DNA from: an uncultured Muribaculaceae bacterium
GTDB lineage: Bacteria > Bacteroidota > Bacteroidia > Bacteroidales > Muribaculaceae
Length of the DNA stretch: 64,000 nucleotides
Assembly: GCA_947625935.1 (NCBI GenBank)
Contig: CANQQE010000004.1
Location: 96,345-160,344 of the forward strand
Direction of reading: 5' to 3'
In this document: positions 24,207 through 34,462 of the stretch, piece after piece
How positions within the stretch are numbered: the stretch's first letter is position 1
Layout: every line of letters begins with the position of its first letter
Translations under genes and position numbers: made by a program
The notes under the pieces: model-generated
Database searches by the model: none
Seen by the model: only the letters and a program-made list of their open reading frames with translations
What the model was told of the DNA's origin: nothing

Positions 24207-27200
24207 TTATCTATAGAGCATTTTGCTGACTCTGTCACCTTGGCGTACGATGTAGATCTGGCCTTTGGCGGGGTTCATCACGCGTATGCCCTGGAGGTTG
24301 TAGAACTCGGTGTCGCCGTTGATCTGGTCGGCCATGATGTCCTCGACGCCTGTGGTTATTTCTTTGGCGTCACTGAAATCCACATCGCTCTCGGCTTTAG
24401 CCTGGAACAGGTACAGGTCGACCGCCTCGTTTTCGGCTTCGGCTTTGGCTGCCGCGGCTTGCGCTCCGTTGATCAGGTAACGCAGCCCGCTACCTTTAAT
24501 CACGGGGTATACCGCGGCGAATGTGCCTGTGATATTGGCGGGTTTGCTGCTGCCTGCCGCGGGTGCTGTCGCTCCGTAGCTTGCCGCCGGGTTGATTTCG
24601 ATCGGCAGACGGCGTGATTTCGCAGCCATTGTTGACCAGTCGTGTCTGTCGGCCCAGGCGGTTGTCCAGTTATCGTCCTTGCCCCATGAGTGTATCTCAT
24701 AGTTTGTGTCTCCGCCGTCGTTGTGCCGGTTGATAAACACGTTATCGTTTCCGGCGTTTCCGGTTGCGTCATAGCAGAGGGGTTGGCCGCCGTTGGCCGA
24801 GCGTGTGCCCGCGAATTTGTGGATGTAGCTTGCGTGGTTATTTAACCGGTCAACGGTGTGTCCGTAGACACCCTTGTGTGAGCCGTCATAGAGAGCTTTC
24901 TGCTGAACATGGAAGGCCGCGTAGCTCTCAAGCTCGCTTTCGACACTGTAGTTCATGTCGACCACTGCGTGGGCGTAGTGCCCGACGGAGATTTTGCCTG
25001 CGGGTTTACCTGGCCAGTCGTCATCCTTATTGGCTTCTTCAAGCTCTTTGGGCGACATATGGTAGTAGAAGTCTTCGTAGACGCGGTACATGGCTTTGCG
25101 GGTGCTCACATCCGGGGCTGCCATGTTGGCTGTGAAGCTTATCTCGGAGCTGGCCTCACCGTAGGGGTTGACGTATGTTTTGTCTCCCTTGGTGTATTCG
25201 ACAAGGATGTGGCTGTCAAACTGAAGCTCGGTGTCAGCTTTGATGCGTTTACCCTTGCCGCCGTCGATCGCGTTTTCGAGCATATCGGGATTGCTCTCGA
25301 CCTGGGAGAGATCCACGTCATAGAGGTTTAGGGAGACATCGTTTCGGGCGTTGTCGTTGACGCCGTTGATGTCGGTGTTGAACTTACTGTTCGCATAGTT
25401 GCCGTCGATAGCGGTGGTGGCGGGCATGAGGTAGAGCCGGTAGTTGACTCCGAATACCCCTTCTTTGGTGACGTCACCGACGACGGGGAGGGCGCTGATT
25501 GTAGCGGGTGCCACCGTCTCGTTGAAGCGTTGGTATTTCACCGGGAGCGCGATCACGGGGTTGTCCTCATCGAGCGTGAGGTTACCTTCTGAGTCGGCCT
25601 TGAAGCCGTTGAGGCGCGCGCCTGACGGGTGGGTCATATTGTTTTTGTGGGTATGTGTCACGCTTCGTGTCACTTTGGCCAACGTTACGTTGTTGACTGT
25701 CAGTGATGTGGCGGGAGCTATGACGTGGGTCTGGTCGGTGGCGGCGTCGAACTGGAGTATTGTCCATTGCGGAATGTCGCCTTCCTCGCTGATGAGATAG
25801 ACTTTGAATGCGTAATTTGCAACGTCGTTATCGGCCATCTCGACAAGAGCGGTCTTGTCGGCGTTCCATGTCTTGAGCGCGGTGCCATTGGCGTCGGCGG
25901 CTGTCGGAGCGACGTTTTTCCAAACGGGGCTGATCGCCGGGTTCTGCTTGTCGGTGATTTCCTGTTTGAAATACCATGTTCCGGCGGGCAGATATTCGCC
26001 GGTGGCGATAAGCACCTCGTCAGTTGTCGATGACGTGAAAGTGAATGGTTTCACTGTGGCCGAGTTGAGGCGTGTCGCAGTGGCGTCGTCGACCGTGATG
26101 ACATAGTATTTCATAGTCTCGCGGACAGTCTTTTCGGTTTCGCCCACTTTGTCGTCGAGGAATGCGGCTACTGGTTCCACGTCAAGCTCGACGTTGAAGG
26201 AGTAGTTGGTGCCTTCGGCGTTGTTGAGGTTTCCGTCGTTGTCAAACATTTGCTGCCGGGCCGCTATGGTGACAGGCACGCGGGTCTCGTTGATCGGGAG
26301 CTCGTTGGAGAGCTGTTTCTTCACCTTGCCCTCGATTGTGGCCTCTACACGGTAGCGGTATTTGCCGGGGGTGAGCGTCTGCGGGTCGCTGAATGACAAG
26401 GATGTTTCCTCGGTCTTCATCTCACCCACGGTGCGGTTGGCGTTGCCGGTTTCAACAAGTGTCTCGCTGCCGTCGGGGTTGAGGCGATACACCTTGTAGT
26501 CGGTCACCATCTTGCTGTCGTGCGATGTGTCTTTGTCGGGGATGTTGATCCACCAGTTGTAGCGGAGTGTCTTGCGCTTTGCGGTGTTGTAGCGCGCCTG
26601 GATTACCGGTTCGCAGACCGGCTCGACAAACTGCAGCACAGAGTTTTTGAAACTTGTCGACGGATTGTACCACAGCACCACTCGGCTGTAGAACTTCATC
26701 TGCGCCTGACTGTTTGATTTGGCAGTCGAGAAGTCGGCCGCATTGACGTCGCGCAATGTCGGATAAAGAGTCACGTTACCGCCGTTGGCAGTGGTAAGGT
26801 CATAGCCGTAGACCTCTTTTTGCTGACCGCCTATACCGTGACCGCCATTCTCAAAGCACCACTGGAATGCGTCTTTGGCGCCTCCGTAGTCAACACCGTC
26901 CCATCCGGTTTTAAGATTACCGCCGCCACCTGACCAGACTTTGAATGCGCCCTGCAGCCACATATCTTTCACGACAAGGCACTGCCAGCCGGAGTTGTTG
27001 ATGGCGTCTGTCGTTGTCCCGTAATCGTTGGGGAACACTTCTTTGTAACGATAGGTTTCGGATTCGTTGTTGAGTGAGATGCTGGTTCCACCGCCGATAT
27101 TACTGCTATATGTGGGGTGAGCGGTATAAAGCCATTTGTAGGTGTCGACCTCGTAATCGTCGTAAGACGTCGGGGGTAGGAATGTCACCGACTCAGAGTC

Positions 27201-29729
27201 ATAGATGAGGTCTTTCGCCTGGTTATAGAACACAGTGGTGTGATTTGCGAGCCATTTTTTGTCGTAGGCGGTCAGGTAAACGGTGTTGCCTCGTCCATCG
27301 ACATATGGGCGTCCGTTTTTGTCGCTTTGGATCCAAGAGTTGGCCCAGCCGGTCACTTTCTGTTTATCGCCGACCCAGGCGCGTCCCATTTCATCGAGGT
27401 TTTTCTTGCCGAGGTCGCCACCGAAATCATAATCGCCGACATATCGGATGTCGCTACCGATGAGAGTCATAGACTTATTTGCGGCGATTGTCTCGGTGCT
27501 ATAGTCATAATTGAAATAAACCGATTTTGGAATGCCGTTGTCGAGCGTGAGTCTCACCTCCTTGAGCAGAGCCGGTTTTGAAACTTTCAGAGATTGAGCG
27601 TCAAAGTCAGTTCCGCTTCCGCCGGTATTCCAATCCCCGTTGTTAGGGTCGTCATTGTTAGTCCAATAATAGTGGGCGGTCGCTTGCCAGCGGATGCTGT
27701 TGTTGCCGTTATGGACGTATTTGTTTTCGTCTTTGTAGTCGACAGCGCCCGAAGACTGGCTATTGGTGAGCGTGATTGTCTGCGAGCCGGTGAAAGAGCC
27801 TTTGCAGGCATTGACATCGGTTTTGTTATAGTAGAGGGTGTAACGCTGCATCAGGTAGTCGTCGTAGTTATCGACCTTGGCGATACCGAAGTAGCCCTGG
27901 TACATGAAGCGTCCCGACAAGGTGGCTTGGTTGCCGCTGACGTGCAGCTCCCATTCGGGTTGCAGGCACCAGTCGGCGGTGCGCTGTCCGACGATGAAGT
28001 AGCGTGGGCCGTCGGCAAAGTCTTCCTCTTTCAGGGGCATATACGCTCCGGCGGCGGGGCCGGAGTATCCTTCATATTTGAGTGATGCTATGCCTTTTTT
28101 GTCGGCAGTGAGGACGACGGTGATTTTGTAGTCCTTGTCGTCGTCTCCTTTGAATCGGAATCGTTCCGTCCCGGTTGTGGTTTTCCAGTCGGAACCGGTG
28201 GCATAGGTATTTTCTGACTCAAACCCGTAGTCATCGCTATTGTAATACCATTTCTGTTCAGTGCCGGCGTTGTTCACAACTAACTGATAGGATCGGTCGT
28301 TGGTAGAACCGGCGCCGGTGTACGTTTTGATGGAAGTTCCGTGCCATGTCCATGTCTTTCCACCGTCTTTAGATGTGAGGGTGATTGTCTGGCCATTGTC
28401 GCGACGCACAAGTTTCACTCCGGTTATCACGGCGTTGGGGTCGCTGATGGTGATGGTTGTGGCTTTTAGGGTTGAGCTGTTGACGGCAACGGTGGCGTTG
28501 AACGAGGTGAGCTGTTCGCTGACACCGAATGGCTGCTCCCTCCCCTCGATTAGGGTGTAGGTGCCTGTCCCGGCGTTGGCGTTGTCGAAGCTGTAGGTCA
28601 CGCCTGTGGTGTTGCGTTTGGTCTTGACCAAGACGGTGTAGCCGGAAGGGTTGACCGCCACGTTGGTGAAGGTGTAGGGCGCTGCGGTCTTGGTGACGGA
28701 GCTTGCGCCATCTAAGGTGACGCTCGTGATGGCGTCGCTATTGGTTGCGGTGGTTGAGTAGCTCGTGGCGTCGGTGCCGCTGACGTTCACGGTCATCACG
28801 GTGTCGATAATCTTGCTGTCGATTGAGAATCCTGTGGTCGAGCTTGTCTCGGTCAGGTTGGTGCCGCTCGACACGGTGTAGCTCTTCAAGGAGTTGTCGT
28901 CGTAGTTCACCTTGACAAGGAACTTCTCCGTACCCTTCAGACCTGAGAGGCTGAAAGTGTAGGGAGCGGCGTTGTCCGACGCGAATTTCACGCCGTCCTT
29001 CCACAGCTCGACCGATGTCACCGACACCGGATTGTACACGCCATTATCGGTCACTTGCCATTTGCTGTTGTCGGCGTCTGATCCTGTCCATTGTGATGAG
29101 GCTTTGTATATATGACCGTTCTTAATGCCGGTTACTGAAAAGGTCTGCTCGTTGTTCCATCCGCTATTATACCCGGCGTAAAAGATACCTGTCGGATCTG
29201 ACGATGATGCGAACGTGAACTTGTAGATTTTACCTGAAACATTAGTACCTTTGGCTGAATCTTTACCGACCATGTAGGTCTTCATGTCTACTGGTGAAAC
29301 AGTTGAGGGACTGGTTAGTTGCAGATACAGTTGTGCCCATGTTGGATTAGTCGCATCGAAATAAACGGTGTACTCGGTCCACTTTGATGATGTTGGTGTG
29401 GAACCGGCAGTACCATTCCAAGTGTAGGTGTAGCCGTCATTGAATACCGGGTCGCCGTCGAACAGCTTGGTCTTATTACTGTCTCCTTTCGTGAAAATCA
29501 CGTTGGTCGGTGTACCGGTGCCTGAGGCTTTCCAGCGTCCATACTCGTCTTTGGTCATGGAATAGCCGGGGAAATTTCCGTTAAGTTTATCGCTTCCGGC
29601 CCACACATATGCTGTGGGGGTGAACCCGGAGGTGTTTGCGGGGTCGAGATAGACGGTCCATGCGGAAGCCGGCGGTGCGTAGAGCATGGCGCACACAGCC
29701 GTCAGGAGAAGAAATAGAATTTTTTTCAT
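24207..29729 (-). CDS. Very large secreted protein with starch-binding-like modules
   Basis: An 1840-residue protein with a signal peptide (MKKILFLLLTAVCAML...). The first ~230 residues hold two aromatic-rich beta modules with WTVYLDPANTSG and YTVYFDATNPTW that resemble CBM26-type starch-binding domains; then come repeated Ig-like units (APYTFSLSG, APYTFTNVA) and a long region of Tyr/Trp/Asn-rich sequence without a recognised catalytic domain. The end, FYNLQGIRV...GQIYIVRQG...KMLYR, is a short secretion tail of the kind shared by other secreted proteins here. A surface or extracellular glycan-binding role is inference. Confidence 0.75.
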   Translation of the reverse strand: MKKILFLLLTAVCAMLYAPPASAWTVYLDPANTSGFTPTAYVWAGSDKLNGNFPGYSMTKDEYGRWKASGTGTPTNVIFTKGDSNKTKLFDGDPVFNDGYTYTWNGTAGSTPTSSKWTEYTVYFDATNPTWAQLYLQLTSPSTVSPVDMKTYMVGKDSAKGTNVSGKIYKFTFASSSDPTGIFYAGYNSGWNNEQTFSVTGIKNGHIYKASSQWTGSDADNSKWQVTDNGVYNPVSVTSVELWKDGVKFASDNAAPYTFSLSGLKGTEKFLVKVNYDDNSLKSYTVSSGTNLTETSSTTGFSIDSKIIDTVMTVNVSGTDATSYSTTATNSDAITSVTLDGASSVTKTAAPYTFTNVAVNPSGYTVLVKTKRNTTGVTYSFDNANAGTGTYTLIEGREQPFGVSEQLTSFNATVAVNSSTLKATTITISDPNAVITGVKLVRRDNGQTITLTSKDGGKTWTWHGTSIKTYTGAGSTNDRSYQLVVNNAGTEQKWYYNSDDYGFESENTYATGSDWKTTTGTERFRFKGDDDKDYKITVVLTADKKGIASLKYEGYSGPAAGAYMPLKEEDFADGPRYFIVGQRTADWCLQPEWELHVSGNQATLSGRFMYQGYFGIAKVDNYDDYLMQRYTLYYNKTDVNACKGSFTGSQTITLTNSQSSGAVDYKDENKYVHNGNNSIRWQATAHYYWTNNDDPNNGDWNTGGSGTDFDAQSLKVSKPALLKEVRLTLDNGIPKSVYFNYDYSTETIAANKSMTLIGSDIRYVGDYDFGGDLGKKNLDEMGRAWVGDKQKVTGWANSWIQSDKNGRPYVDGRGNTVYLTAYDKKWLANHTTVFYNQAKDLIYDSESVTFLPPTSYDDYEVDTYKWLYTAHPTYSSNIGGGTSISLNNESETYRYKEVFPNDYGTTTDAINNSGWQCLVVKDMWLQGAFKVWSGGGGNLKTGWDGVDYGGAKDAFQWCFENGGHGIGGQQKEVYGYDLTTANGGNVTLYPTLRDVNAADFSTAKSNSQAQMKFYSRVVLWYNPSTSFKNSVLQFVEPVCEPVIQARYNTAKRKTLRYNWWINIPDKDTSHDSKMVTDYKVYRLNPDGSETLVETGNANRTVGEMKTEETSLSFSDPQTLTPGKYRYRVEATIEGKVKKQLSNELPINETRVPVTIAARQQMFDNDGNLNNAEGTNYSFNVELDVEPVAAFLDDKVGETEKTVRETMKYYVITVDDATATRLNSATVKPFTFTSSTTDEVLIATGEYLPAGTWYFKQEITDKQNPAISPVWKNVAPTAADANGTALKTWNADKTALVEMADNDVANYAFKVYLISEEGDIPQWTILQFDAATDQTHVIAPATSLTVNNVTLAKVTRSVTHTHKNNMTHPSGARLNGFKADSEGNLTLDEDNPVIALPVKYQRFNETVAPATISALPVVGDVTKEGVFGVNYRLYLMPATTAIDGNYANSKFNTDINGVNDNARNDVSLNLYDVDLSQVESNPDMLENAIDGGKGKRIKADTELQFDSHILVEYTKGDKTYVNPYGEASSEISFTANMAAPDVSTRKAMYRVYEDFYYHMSPKELEEANKDDDWPGKPAGKISVGHYAHAVVDMNYSVESELESYAAFHVQQKALYDGSHKGVYGHTVDRLNNHASYIHKFAGTRSANGGQPLCYDATGNAGNDNVFINRHNDGGDTNYEIHSWGKDDNWTTAWADRHDWSTMAAKSRRLPIEINPAASYGATAPAAGSSKPANITGTFAAVYPVIKGSGLRYLINGAQAAAAKAEAENEAVDLYLFQAKAESDVDFSDAKEITTGVEDIMADQINGDTEFYNLQGIRVMNPAKGQIYIVRQGDRVSKMLYR

Positions 29730-29918
29730 CTTGATTTGTGTAAGTAGATTGGTTAAGTTTATAATTTGTTTGTTACTATATTCACTGTCAAATAGATAAG
29801 GTCGTCAATAAGTATGTTACCCTGTCGGTTGCTGTGGCTTAGGCTGCCACGATTGCGCTGAGCACGGACGCATAAACACTTGTTGGCGTGGCAAATGTAT
29901 GAAAAAAGGTTCAAATTA

Positions 29919-29928
29919 CCCCCCCCCC
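29919..29928. repeat. Run of ten C
   Basis: A homopolymer of ten C between the 1840-residue gene (starts 29729) and the tandem array. Such runs are prone to slip during replication; its distance of ~190 bases from the start codon leaves a regulatory role open. Confidence 0.5.
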
Positions 29929-29969
29929 ATTGATTAAATAAAGTTAAAGAAGGAATGAATTAACATTTT

Positions 29970-30540
29970 TAGGGAAGCGGCAGGGTCTACCGGGGGGCGT
30001 CTTTTGTGTGTGGTCGGCCAGCCCGTGGGCAGGCCCTACCAGGGGGTTATCCAACGATGGAGTGGGTGCGGGGATGTGGCCAGCCGGTGGGCGGGGTCTA
30101 CCGGGGGTCGTCTTTTGTGTGTGGTCGGCCAGCCCGTTGGCAGGCCCTACCGGGGGGTTATCCAACGATGGGGCGGGTGCGGGGATGCGGCCAGCCGGTG
30201 GGCGGGCCCTGCCGGGGGTCGTCTTTTGTGTGTGGTCGGCCAGCCCGTGGGCAGGCCCTACCAGGGGGTTATCCAACGATGGAGTGGGTGCGGGGATGTG
30301 GCCAGCCGGTGGGCGGGGCCTGCCGGGGGTGTCTTTCGTGTGTGGTCGGCCAGCCGGTGGGCAGGCCCTGCCGGGGGCGTCTTTTGTGTGTGGTCGGCCA
30401 GCCCGTGGGCAGGCCCTACCGGGGGTCGTCTTTTGTGTGTGGTCGGCCAGCCCGTGGGCAGGCCCTACCGGGGGGTTATCCAACGATGGGGCGGGTGCGG
30501 GGATGTGGCCAGCCGGTGGGCGGGCCCTGTCGGGGGAAAT
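29970..30540. repeat. Composite GC-rich tandem array built on an imperfect palindrome
   Basis: Units beginning GTGGTCGGCCAG start at 30010, 30121, 30232, 30342, 30390 and 30439. Two block types alternate: block A (~49 bases, ending in CGTCTTTTGTGT) and block B (~61 bases, starting GTTATCCAACGATGG). Three A+B units of 110-111 bases are followed by two A units of 48-49 and a last A+B. Each block contains GGCC-N-GCCC-GTGGGC-N-GGCC or a close variant. It fills most of the 876-base gap between genes and can be read as open frames on both strands because 111 is a multiple of three; I see no gene in it. Confidence 0.85.
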
Positions 30541-30544
30541 GCAG

Positions 30545-30575
30545 CGGCCCCCGCAGCGGTGTGCTGCGGGGGCCG
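30545..30575 (-). terminator. Terminator-like hairpin after pckA
   Basis: Thirteen-bp GC-rich stem with a five-base loop, 30 bases after the pckA stop. The T-run is short (ATTTCC), so termination may be partial. Confidence 0.6.
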
Positions 30576-30605
30576 TGGTTTATGTGTTATGTGGGGTTGG
30601 GTGGA

Positions 30606-32207
30606 TTAGAGTTTGGGGCCGGCGGCTACGAGTGCTTTGCCTGCGGCGTTGTTCTCGAATTTCTTGAAGTTGTTGATGAACATTTCGGCGAGTTTGTCGG
30701 CTTTCTTTGTCCATTCCGCGGGATCGGCGTAGGTGTCGCGGGGATCGAGAATCTTGGGGTCAACGCCCGGAAGCTCGGTGGGCACGGTGAAGTCGAAAAC
30801 GGGTATCTGCTTGGTGGGCGCGGTGAGAATCGAGCCGTCGAGGATGGCGTCGATGATGCCGCGGGTGTCTTTGATGGAGATGCGTTTGCCGGTTCCGTTC
30901 CATCCGGTGTTGACGAGGTAGGCTTTGGCACCGCTCTTTTCCATCTTCTTGACGAGTTCCTCAGCGTATTTTGTGGGGTGGAGCGAAAGGAAGGCCGCGC
31001 CGAAGCATGCTGAGAATGTGGGGGTAGGCTCGGTGATGCCGCGCTCTGTGCCGGCGAGTTTCGATGTGAAGCCTGAGAGGAAGTAGTATTTGGTCTGCTC
31101 GGGTGTGAGGATCGAAACGGGGGGCAGCACTCCGAATGCGTCGGCCGAGAGGAAGATCACGTTTTTGGCTGCGGGGCCTGCGCTGGGGCGCACGATCTTC
31201 TCGATGTGGTCGATGGGGTAAGATACGCGGGTGTTTTCGGTGACGCTCTTGTCGGCGAAGTCAATCTTGCCGTCTTTGTCGACTGTCACGTTCTCGAGGA
31301 GTGCGTTGCGACGGATGGCGTTGTAGATGTCGGGCTCGCTGTCTTTGTCGAGGTTGATTACCTTAGCGTAGCATCCGCCTTCGAAGTTGAAGACGCCGTT
31401 GTCGTCCCATCCGTGCTCGTCGTCGCCGATGAGGAGGCGTTTGGGGTCGGTAGAAAGGGTTGTCTTGCCTGTGCCTGAGAGGCCGAAGAAGATGGCGGTG
31501 TTCTCGCCGTTTTTGTCGGTGTTGGCGGAGCAGTGCATCGATGCCATGCCCTTGAGGGGGAGGTAGTAGTTCATGATCGAGAACATACCTTTCTTCATCT
31601 CGCCGCCATACCATGTGTTGATGATGACCTGCATACGCTCGGTGAGGTTGAAGGCAACGCAGGTCTCGGAGTTGATGCCGAGTTCTTTCCAGTTCTCAAC
31701 CTTAGCTTTGGAAGCGTTGAGGACAACGAAGTCGGGCTGGAAGTCTTTGAGTTCCTCCTCGGTGGGGCGGATGAACATATTGGTTACGAAGTGTGCCTGC
31801 CAGGCTACCTCGACGATGAAGCGTACAGCGAGACGGGTGTCTTTGTTGGTGCCGCAGAACGCGTCGACAACGTAGAGCTTTTTGTTGGAGAGCTCTTTGT
31901 CGGCGATGGCCTTGAGCGCGTCCCAAGTGGCGGGAGAGATGGGCTTGTTGTCGTTTTTATATTCGTCGGAAGTCCACCAGATGGTGTCCTTAGAGATGTC
32001 ATCTTTCACGAAAAATTTGTCTTTGGGAGAACGCCCGGTGTAGATGCCAGTCATGACGTTTACAGCTCCCAGCTCTGTCTCCTGACCTTTCTCGTATCCA
32101 GTGAGGTCGGGGTTCACTTCATCGATGAAGAGTTGGTCCCATGAAGGGTTGTGGATAATCTCCGGGGTACCGGTGATACCGTACTTGGTTAAATCGATTT
32201 TGCTCAT
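30606..32207 (-). CDS. pckA: Phosphoenolpyruvate carboxykinase (ATP)
   Basis: A 533-residue ATP-type PEP carboxykinase. The kinase-1a P-loop [11 protein letters not shown], the metal-binding kinase-2 region [19 protein letters not shown] near the N-terminus and [10 protein letters not shown] near the C-terminus are all present. In Bacteroidales it mainly runs toward oxaloacetate, fixing CO2 and making ATP ahead of malate, fumarate and succinate; frdCAB lies 3.3 kb away. A consensus promoter lies upstream. Monocistronic. Confidence 0.97.
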   Translation of the reverse strand: MSKIDLTKYGITGTPEIIHNPSWDQLFIDEVNPDLTGYEKGQETELGAVNVMTGIYTGRSPKDKFFVKDDISKDTIWWTSDEYKNDNKPISPATWDALKAIADKELSNKKLYVVDAFCGTNKDTRLAVRFIVEVAWQAHFVTNMFIRPTEEELKDFQPDFVVLNASKAKVENWKELGINSETCVAFNLTERMQVIINTWYGGEMKKGMFSIMNYYLPLKGMASMHCSANTDKNGENTAIFFGLSGTGKTTLSTDPKRLLIGDDEHGWDDNGVFNFEGGCYAKVINLDKDSEPDIYNAIRRNALLENVTVDKDGKIDFADKSVTENTRVSYPIDHIEKIVRPSAGPAAKNVIFLSADAFGVLPPVSILTPEQTKYYFLSGFTSKLAGTERGITEPTPTFSACFGAAFLSLHPTKYAEELVKKMEKSGAKAYLVNTGWNGTGKRISIKDTRGIIDAILDGSILTAPTKQIPVFDFTVPTELPGVDPKILDPRDTYADPAEWTKKADKLAEMFINNFKKFENNAAGKALVAAGPKL

Positions 32208-32273
32208 TTTCGTTAGACTTATTATTAATATTAATGTATAGTCTCTGTTTTAGCTGTCCTTTAAAATCAGGTG

Positions 32274-32304
32274 CAAAGGTAACGCGGGTTTTCGGGATTG
32301 CAAA
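32274..32304 (-). promoter_or_regulatory. Promoter of pckA
   Basis: On the minus strand TTTG (32301-32304), 19 bases, TACCTTTG (32274-32281), full Bacteroidota consensus. The predicted start near 32267 gives a 60-base leader. Confidence 0.8.
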
Positions 32305-32358
32305 CGGATATTAAAGAAATTTTTCCGTATTAATTATTTTTAACCCGCTTTGCGCGCG

Positions 32359-34335
32359 TCACTTTTTCACTTTGAAAATGTCTCCACCGATTTTAATGAA
32401 GTATATGCCGGGGAGATGGATGCGGACATCGTCGGGGCTGCCACTGAGGCAGATGGCACGCCCGGTTGAATCATATACGTCTATGGGTGTGTTTTTGTTC
32501 ATTTGGCTGATGATAATCCGTCCGTCGGGGGCGACGGCTACCCGGGGCCGGCTAACTGTGGGCAGGGGGTCGGAGCCAACGCCGGCGAAGGTGACTTCAC
32601 AGATGTCGTTGAACCGTCCCCAGACGGGGTGCGCGGTGTAGGCGGGTGCGGCTCCGAGGGTGACGCTGAGAGTGGCTTGACTGAATACCTCAGGCTCGAA
32701 GGGGTTGAGGTCGATGTGATGGGAGTCTTGCCTGTTGTCCCATTCGGGTGGGGCGGCCACGCGGCATCGGATGTCGCTGATGGCCCGGCATCCGGTGAAG
32801 GCGTCGATCGACAGCGAGCGTAGCCCTCGGCCAAGCGAGATGGTTGTGAGCGAGGTGCAGCAGTCGAAGGCTTCGGCTCCGACGGCGTCGACGCCGTCGC
32901 CGGTGTCGAACGATGCGAGCGATGAGCAACCGGCAAAGGCTCCGTCGCCGATTGTGGCGGCTGTGGAGGGGATGTAGGCTTGTGACAGGGAGGAGCATCC
33001 GTGGAATGCGTATCGGCCGATGGCGCCGGCTCCCTCGGGGATCCAGACGGAGCTGAGTGAGGAGCATCCGCTGAAGCATCCGTCGCTGACGGCGGCGAGC
33101 TTTGATGGCAGCTTGGCGACGGAGAGGTCGCGGCAGTCGGCAAACGCGTAGTCGCCAATCGCGGTGACGGCCTCGGGGATGGATATGCGCCGGAGTCCGA
33201 CGCATCCGTTGAAGGCGCGGTCACCGATGGTTTCGAGCGTCGGGGGCAGGGTGATCGATGTCAGCCCTCCGCAGTTGTTGAAGGATTCCTCGCCAATCGC
33301 GGTTACTCCGCTGCCAATCGCGGCGGAGATGAGGCTGCGGCAGTCGCTGAAGGCGCGGTCGCCTATGGATGTGGTGTTGTCGGGGATGGAGATGGAGGTT
33401 ATGCCGCTGCTGACGAACGCTTCGCAGCCGATAGTCTCGACGGCGCCCAATGAGGCTGACCGGAGGTTGTGGCATTTGCTGAAGGCGCGGTCGCCTATGA
33501 CGGTTACCGATGGGGGCAGGTCGATAGATGACAGGATGTCGCACCCGCTGAACATTCCGTCGGAAACGACGGTGAGTGTTGACGGGATCGAGACGTAGGA
33601 GAGCTTACGGCAGTCGGCGATGGCTTCAATGCCCACTTGGGATAGGCCTTCGGGGAGTGAGAGCGAGAGGAGCCCGCATCTCTGGAGAGCTCCGTTGCCG
33701 AGGGTGGTCAGTGACTCGGGGAGCGATATTGTGACGAGCTGCGAGCATCCGTCGAACGCGTGGTCGCCAATGGCTGTGAGCCTGTCGGGGAACTCGATGC
33801 TCTTGAGTGCCTGGCAGCCGGTGAGCGCGTATTCACCGATCGAGAGCGGGGAGGTGGAGAAGATGAGGTCGCGCAGCCTGATGTCGCCGGCGAAAAGCCT
33901 CGGCGGCCAGGAAGTGACGGCGGGCGACATCTCGAACTGCCGCAGGCTGGAGCATTCGGAAAACGCCCCTTCGCCGATGTGGCGTACAGTGGGCGGCAGC
34001 TTTATCTCGGTGATCCAAGAGCATCCGGCGAATGCCTCGGTCCCAATGCGGGTGAGGCCATCGGGGAATACCACCTGGGTTATGCGTCCGCAGTCTTTGA
34101 CGGCCTCGTCGGCGATTTCGGTGACGAAGTAGTTTTTGTCGTCGGGGGCTTTGACGACAGACGGTATGGTGAGCACCCAGGAGTAGTTGGAGTTCTGGAG
34201 TGAAGTCAGCTCGACCTGAGAGGGGCTGATTATGGTGTAGTTGAGGCCGTCGATGGAGAAGTCGATGGCGAAAACCGCCGCATGGGTTAAAACGGCGGCA
34301 AAAAATGTGGTTGAAAGTCTGTGAAGTCGGTTCAT
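32359..34335 (-). CDS. BspA-type leucine-rich repeat surface protein
   Basis: A 658-residue exported protein: signal peptide, an N-terminal region with FSIDGLNYTI, then about 18 tandem LRR_5 (Treponema/BspA) repeats of ~23 residues with the pattern IGDRAFxxCxxLxxIxLP, and a tail with IDVYDSTGRAICL and LPGIYFIKIGG that looks like a T9SS-type sorting region. BspA-type proteins bind host matrix proteins or other bacteria. I start at ATG 34335 (MNRLHRLSTTFF); the upstream in-frame ATG lacks a signal peptide directly after it. Confidence 0.87.
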   Translation of the reverse strand: MNRLHRLSTTFFAAVLTHAAVFAIDFSIDGLNYTIISPSQVELTSLQNSNYSWVLTIPSVVKAPDDKNYFVTEIADEAVKDCGRITQVVFPDGLTRIGTEAFAGCSWITEIKLPPTVRHIGEGAFSECSSLRQFEMSPAVTSWPPRLFAGDIRLRDLIFSTSPLSIGEYALTGCQALKSIEFPDRLTAIGDHAFDGCSQLVTISLPESLTTLGNGALQRCGLLSLSLPEGLSQVGIEAIADCRKLSYVSIPSTLTVVSDGMFSGCDILSSIDLPPSVTVIGDRAFSKCHNLRSASLGAVETIGCEAFVSSGITSISIPDNTTSIGDRAFSDCRSLISAAIGSGVTAIGEESFNNCGGLTSITLPPTLETIGDRAFNGCVGLRRISIPEAVTAIGDYAFADCRDLSVAKLPSKLAAVSDGCFSGCSSLSSVWIPEGAGAIGRYAFHGCSSLSQAYIPSTAATIGDGAFAGCSSLASFDTGDGVDAVGAEAFDCCTSLTTISLGRGLRSLSIDAFTGCRAISDIRCRVAAPPEWDNRQDSHHIDLNPFEPEVFSQATLSVTLGAAPAYTAHPVWGRFNDICEVTFAGVGSDPLPTVSRPRVAVAPDGRIIISQMNKNTPIDVYDSTGRAICLSGSPDDVRIHLPGIYFIKIGGDIFKVKK

Positions 34336-34404
34336 TATGTGACAAAAGTAGGTATAAAATGTCAAATAACCGCGGGACAAAATAGATTTTAACTAATTAA
34401 TCAT

Positions 34405-34412
34405 TAACTTTG
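34405..34412 (+). promoter_or_regulatory. -7 element before the esterase
   Basis: TAACTTTG, 51 bases before ATG 34463; no clear -33 box. Confidence 0.45.
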
Positions 34413-34462
34413 TGGATTGTAAGCCATGAACAAATACTCACCAAATTAAATATCACGACATT

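Noticed and set aside
29970-30540. CRISPR array
   Set aside because: The blocks are all similar to each other; there are no unique spacers, the units are longer than CRISPR repeats and no cas gene is near.
29944-31013. Several long open frames on both strands over the tandem array
   Set aside because: They exist because the 111-bp unit is a multiple of three and GC-rich; the predicted proteins are low-complexity repeats, overlap each other in all frames and one runs into pckA antisense.
32538-33224. Long antisense open frame in the BspA-type gene (also 32690-33205)
   Set aside because: Shadow of the 23-residue leucine-rich repeats; composition is Pro/Ser/Arg-rich with no recognisable fold.
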